Source of the DNA: Terriglobia bacterium
GTDB taxonomy: Bacteria; Acidobacteriota; Terriglobia; UBA7540
Length of the DNA stretch: 64,000 bases
Direction of reading: 5' to 3'
NCBI GenBank assembly: GCA_035712365.1
Contig: DASTAW010000062.1
Location: 1-64,000 of the forward strand
Of the stretch, positions 60,026 to 64,000 are shown in pieces (within the stretch, counting starts at the first letter, position 1; each line of letters opens with the position of its first letter). Both the position numbers and the translations under genes were made by a program. The notes below the pieces were generated by a model, which did not search any database, was not told where the DNA came from, and was given only the letters and a program-made list of their open reading frames with translations.

Positions 60026-63000
60026 CTAGAAGTAGAACTTGGCCGCCAACTGGATAATTCGCGGATCGCGCGCCGAAAGCACACGGCCGAAATTCACCGA
60101 CGAGACGTTGCCGCTGGGGTTATTGAACTGGGTGTGATTGAAGATATTGAAAAATTCAAATCGCAGTTCCACTTTGGTGGATTCGGTAATCTTCGTGTCT
60201 TTGTATATTCCAAGGTCAGTATTATTGATGCCAGGACCGTGGAAGAAGTTGCGCCCCGCGTTACCGAGGATTCCCGGCGTTTCGGGTGCGAAACTATTGG
60301 GGTCAAAGTAATAGTGGTCTTGAGAGCCCAGGCCGAGAGCATTGTCGGTGTACGAACTGGACCGTGGATCGACCTTAGTTACAGAACCGAGCACGTTCGG
60401 GCGGTCAGGGCAGCCATAGAAGCTGACTGAAGAGTAGCAGATGAACGATCCGTTGCTTGAGTCTGAAAGCCCGACCGGAAACCCTGCCTGGAACGTCGTG
60501 GCGCCAGCAAACCTCCAGCCGTCGGTGATTGCGCTTGGAATTTTGTTGAAGGATCCAAATCGCCGGATGCTTGGCACTTCATAGCCGTAGCTGACGACAA
60601 ATCGCTGTCTCGCGTCATAGGAAGAATCGCCGTAGTTTGAATGTAAATTGAAAGGATTGGGTTCTCCAAATCCTCCAACATTCTCGAAGCTAGAACTCGT
60701 ATCAAGCGAGTGCGACCAGGCGTAAGTGGCCAGGAAAGTGAGGCCGTGGGTGGCGCGCTTGTTCAAGGTAATTTGGAGCGAATTGTAGTTTGAGTTTGAG
60801 TCCGTTGCCTGCTGCCCGACTGATCCGAAAACGGTGGGATCGTACCTGAAGGGAACACCGAACGGATAATAAGAGCCAAGTTGGAAGGCGTTGCATCCGG
60901 GGATCGCTGCGCAGGCAGGATTGACGCCCGGGGCTTGGCCGGCGGGATTCAGTTCGTACGCCGTCTCAAGATGTCGCCCTTGATGGCCGACATAGGCCGC
61001 CGTCAGGATCGTCTGGCTTGGCAGTTCGCGTTCAATATTGAAATTATAGTTGTACGCAGCCTGCGTCCGGAGGTTGGGATCCATCACATTCAGCCGCATT
61101 GGCTCATAGGGGAGGAAATCAACGGTTGTACTTCCGGGCTTTGGGGGTGCGAAGGGGAACGCATTCGGAATCACAATGCTTCCATCGGCGCTTGCGTAAG
61201 GATTGCCGAAGTTCGGTACCGCGGTCAGGGAGACGCCATAGTCAGTCAGCGAGAACGGAGGAGCCTGCAGATTCTCTAGTGTGAGCTCCTCTTCAGACTG
61301 ATTGTAATAAATTCCGAATCCTGCGCGAATGCTCGTTTTTCGTGACTTGCCGGGGCTCCACGCAAAGCCAATCCGTGGTCCGAAGTCATGGTAGTGGGTA
61401 TGATAAGTGGATGTTGTAATTCCGCTATCGCCGGGAAACAACAAACCTTCCGGGGCCGTAGGGAAGACTGTCGATTGCTGGCCTGGACGGAAAGCGTTGA
61501 CAGCCACGCCGTCATTGTAAATGTCCTTAATCGGCGTATTGATCTGCCAACCCAATCCATAGGTGACGGTTAGATCGGGCCGGACTCTCCATTCGTCCTG
61601 GGCATATGAATAGTACGCCTGGACCCGTGCGTCGATGAACCCCCCGCTGGTTTGCTCATAGAAGTCTGACGCTCCCAGCAGAAAATCCGCTGATGGATTC
61701 CCTGTTGTGAATGGGAAGCCTGCCGGGGCGGAAAAGTCATAGTAGCCGTTGTTGATGAACCCAAATGGGTTTTCTACTGCCGAGCGCCGCATATCAAAGC
61801 CGAACTTCAGGGTGTGGTTTCCTTTAATCCAAGAGAAGTTGTCCGTCACCTGGAAGGTCTGATCGATGCGCGGTTGTGGACCATCGACGCTGAACCCAAA
61901 AGCACATTGCGCCGTGTCTGACTTGAGACCAGTAATGTCGATGCAAGGCACGCCAGCTCCCGAGGTGAGTTGCGGACTGATTCCGGTGAAGCCCACCGAG
62001 GAGGGCTGAGTCGGGGTGATGGGGAAGGCGCTTGGGTAATTCAGCCGGTTGTATCCAACTCGGGCTTCATTCAGCATATTGCCGCTGAAGACGTGGGCCC
62101 AATTGAGGTTCATATTGTTAATCTTGGAGTTATCCGATTCCCCGAAGCCGGGCAGGCTTCCGCCCTCGAAGGACTCGTCAGACAGGGAAGTTTCTGGCTC
62201 GATGAGCCAATAGCCAAAAATCGAGTCGTTGGCGCCAAAATCCTGGTCGATTCGAGTGATGTATTGGTTAATATTGTTGACAGAGATGGGATTCCAGGAG
62301 AACTCCGTGGGGCCGAAGTTCGGGAGGGGCATGTACTTGTTGACCAAACCCATTGCCACGGGGTCTATATCCGCGGTTGGGATGTGCCCGGTCGGAAACA
62401 GCGTCGAATAAGGTGTCCCCGCCGGGTAGGTGTTACCGTCTTCACCGGCCAGCGGGGCGGCCGAGAACCCCGACGATGTCGCCAGGTCCGGGAACACGCC
62501 GTTGCGCTGGCCCTGTGTTAGTACGGTTGTGGTACCGCCTGCGAAGCCACGGCCCGGCGCCACAGGTTCGCGGTTCTTGGTTCCTTGGTAAGAGAAGAAA
62601 AAGAAGGTATGGTCCTTCCACAGAGGCCCGCCGAGGGTACCGCCGTACTGATTCTGGTGGAACAGAGCGTGTTCCGGCAGGAAGAAATTGCGAGCGTTCA
62701 GGAAGGGGTCGCGGTAGAACTCGAAGGCGTCACCGTGGAATGCATTCGATCCTGACTTGGTGACCGCGTTCATGATGGCCCCACCGTTCCGGCCATATTC
62801 CGGATTAATCGTGCTGGTGATCATGCGAACTTCGGCGATTGCGTCGGGACTCGGAATCACCAACGGTGTGTTCAGTGGTAAATCGTTTGCATCGTTCCCG
62901 TTGATCAAAAAATCGTTGGACTGCGAACGGGAGCCATTCGTAGGAAAATTGAAATCAAAATCAATGGCTGCCACAACCCCTGGAAGCGTCTGCTGCAGGC

Positions 63001-63511
63001 TAATCCAGTTGCGTCCGTTCAGAGGAATATCCACAATCGCATTACCCGTAATGGTAGCTCCAAGCTGCATGCTTGTCGTCTGAACCTGGGCCGGTTCCGC
63101 TTTTACGGTGATCTCTTGGGTCACTGCTCCAATTTCCATCTGTATCCGGAGCACGTAAATCTGGTTCAAAGACAACTCGACCTGCTCCGCGGTAAACTTC
63201 TTAAACCCGCTCCTCTCGGCCGTGACCGTATACACTCCGGGAGCAGGAAGGCTCAAAAAGGCAAAGGAGCCGTCAGACGAACTACTCACCTTCTTACTGA
63301 CCCCCGTGGCGACGTTTGTGGCGGTGATCGCCACGCCCTTAACCACGGCTCCAGATGGATCTGTGACCGTGCCCTGGATCCTGGCGTTTACATCGGCGAA
63401 TGCCGCTTGCGGGGACAGAGTCAGCAAAACCGCGAATGAAGATAAGACTGCCAAGATTATTCCCCGGCGCAAAGCACTTCTAAGCGCATGGAAAGTAACG
63501 GATGTTTCCAT
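60026..63511 (-). CDS. TonB-dependent receptor, Oar-like (second)
   Basis: 1161 residues. Signal peptide (RGIILAVLSSFAVLLTLSPQAAFA), a CarboxypepD_reg-like domain (IQGTVTDPSGAVVKGVAITATNVATG ... APGVYTVTAERSGFKKFTAEQVEL), a plug (QLGATITGNAIVDIPLNGRNWISLQQTLPGV) and a long beta barrel ending IIQLAAKFYF. The same family as the 37729-40950 protein but with a different barrel. ATG 63511 has AGGAGG 10 bases upstream. It lies alone. Confidence 0.93.
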   Translation of the reverse strand: METSVTFHALRSALRRGIILAVLSSFAVLLTLSPQAAFADVNARIQGTVTDPSGAVVKGVAITATNVATGVSKKVSSSSDGSFAFLSLPAPGVYTVTAERSGFKKFTAEQVELSLNQIYVLRIQMEIGAVTQEITVKAEPAQVQTTSMQLGATITGNAIVDIPLNGRNWISLQQTLPGVVAAIDFDFNFPTNGSRSQSNDFLINGNDANDLPLNTPLVIPSPDAIAEVRMITSTINPEYGRNGGAIMNAVTKSGSNAFHGDAFEFYRDPFLNARNFFLPEHALFHQNQYGGTLGGPLWKDHTFFFFSYQGTKNREPVAPGRGFAGGTTTVLTQGQRNGVFPDLATSSGFSAAPLAGEDGNTYPAGTPYSTLFPTGHIPTADIDPVAMGLVNKYMPLPNFGPTEFSWNPISVNNINQYITRIDQDFGANDSIFGYWLIEPETSLSDESFEGGSLPGFGESDNSKINNMNLNWAHVFSGNMLNEARVGYNRLNYPSAFPITPTQPSSVGFTGISPQLTSGAGVPCIDITGLKSDTAQCAFGFSVDGPQPRIDQTFQVTDNFSWIKGNHTLKFGFDMRRSAVENPFGFINNGYYDFSAPAGFPFTTGNPSADFLLGASDFYEQTSGGFIDARVQAYYSYAQDEWRVRPDLTVTYGLGWQINTPIKDIYNDGVAVNAFRPGQQSTVFPTAPEGLLFPGDSGITTSTYHTHYHDFGPRIGFAWSPGKSRKTSIRAGFGIYYNQSEEELTLENLQAPPFSLTDYGVSLTAVPNFGNPYASADGSIVIPNAFPFAPPKPGSTTVDFLPYEPMRLNVMDPNLRTQAAYNYNFNIERELPSQTILTAAYVGHQGRHLETAYELNPAGQAPGVNPACAAIPGCNAFQLGSYYPFGVPFRYDPTVFGSVGQQATDSNSNYNSLQITLNKRATHGLTFLATYAWSHSLDTSSSFENVGGFGEPNPFNLHSNYGDSSYDARQRFVVSYGYEVPSIRRFGSFNKIPSAITDGWRFAGATTFQAGFPVGLSDSSNGSFICYSSVSFYGCPDRPNVLGSVTKVDPRSSSYTDNALGLGSQDHYYFDPNSFAPETPGILGNAGRNFFHGPGINNTDLGIYKDTKITESTKVELRFEFFNIFNHTQFNNPSGNVSSVNFGRVLSARDPRIIQLAAKFYF

Positions 63512-64000
63512 CTTGCCATGCCTCCTTCTCTCCTGAATTTGTTGAGCTGAGAATTTCGCCTGCCCAGGCGGTTGCAAAGGCGGCTCTCTGGATGATGAAG
63601 CGAGGTTCAGATGTATCCGCCACGAAGGGACCGAATTCGATACCGAGTGAGCTGAAAATTAATGGCACTTCACAATCGAGATTCCTGACCGGAACGGTTT
63701 CTTCGGGCCAGCGAATCGCCCGCACCAATGGCTTCATGCGCGGGTGGCCTGCCTGGTACACTTTCAGGGACCGAAAGTGCGAAACCGGGGTCATGAGAGT
63801 CTTCCTCGTTGCCAAGCATGCTAACGGGTGGTGGAAGGTCTGGTATGGATTCGACGGAGAGGGTGATCCTGCGTGCGAGTTTCCAGACAACTTCCCACGA
63901 CGATTCGATAGTAATCTATCGGCACCGGCCGGAATCTGCTGTAATCCTGATCACCACACACGGTAATAAAATTCAAAGTCCCTATCGGCAACGGTAACAC
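63512..64000. other. Right-edge stretch without a recognised gene
   Basis: About 490 bases upstream of the second TonB receptor. Short open frames on both strands show no family features. A promoter for the receptor should be here, but no convincing -35/-10 pair was found. Confidence 0.4.

Noticed and set aside
63540-63997. Several short frames at the right edge
   Set aside because: No recognisable domain, no ribosome binding site and mutually overlapping on both strands.
1-64000. tRNA, rRNA, CRISPR array or complete transposase gene
   Set aside because: None was recognised on reading the intergenic regions; a covariance-model search was not possible.

Overview
The window looks like a contig from an uncultured Acidobacteriota (Terriglobia-like) bacterium. 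This is inferred from gene content, not from a marker gene. The pointers are two very large Oar-type TonB-dependent receptors with an N-terminal carboxypeptidase-regulatory domain, a Ser/Thr kinase fused to a WD40-like propeller, paired CRTAC1-type FG-GAP/ASPIC proteins beside a multiheme cytochrome, BshA (bacillithiol), many small secreted proteins, and an F0-only ATP synthase operon. No rRNA, tRNA, CRISPR array, phage or complete insertion sequence was seen.

Layout. 1-500: an RHS/YD-repeat gene running off the left edge, with a damaged 5' end. 1-5.2 kb: uvrC, then a YtxH/YtxH/DUF948-like envelope trio and a TIGR04282-type glycosyltransferase. 5.3-8.1 kb: the kinase-propeller protein, probably leaderless and carrying an in-frame intergenic-type repeat, followed by a DNA methyltransferase remnant. 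8.7-17.9 kb: a divergent cluster with a CRTAC1 protein and a five-heme TPR cytochrome on one side, and a CRTAC1 paralogue, NarL-type histidine kinase and response regulator on the other. 17.9-20 kb: ROK regulator and endonuclease V. 20.2-23.2 kb: a GMC oxidoreductase and its Tat-exported small subunit, separated by a four-helix-bundle (S23-like) gene bounded by imperfect inverted repeats. 23.4-25.5 kb: START-like protein, DoxX and NUDIX. 25.5-27.8 kb: atpZ, atpI-like, atpB and atpE, with a structured RNA upstream and an intercistronic hairpin before atpE. 28.3-34.6 kb: a ThiS-like protein with a C-terminal tail, a LytS-type kinase, dUTPase, an orphan ligand-binding protein, a CMD protein, an MFS transporter and an alpha/beta hydrolase. 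35.2-42.9 kb: orphan TadG-like protein, DUF2490 protein, TonB receptor and bshA. 43-46.5 kb: divergent Hfq-like protein, holB-tmk and YggS. 46.6-53.5 kb: Na+/solute symporter, M24 peptidase, small exported protein, Tat-exported Gfo/Idh/MocA oxidoreductase and a GT39-type glycosyltransferase. 53.7-64 kb: glutaredoxin, aldo/keto reductase, glycine-zipper protein, DksA-like protein, ComF, HNH endonuclease, DUF2779 nuclease and the second TonB receptor.

Functional reading. Housekeeping functions (repair, replication clamp loading, dTMP/dUTP metabolism, F0) are interleaved with an exported, Tat-dependent and outer-membrane oligotrophic repertoire. The most unusual parts are the CRTAC1/multiheme-cytochrome cluster, the inverted-repeat-bounded four-helix-bundle gene inside a dehydrogenase operon, a dispersed twin-hairpin repeat present in two inverted copies 39.5 kb apart, and two RNA structures in the atp region. 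All functional statements are from reading the sequence. No database or folding program was run.
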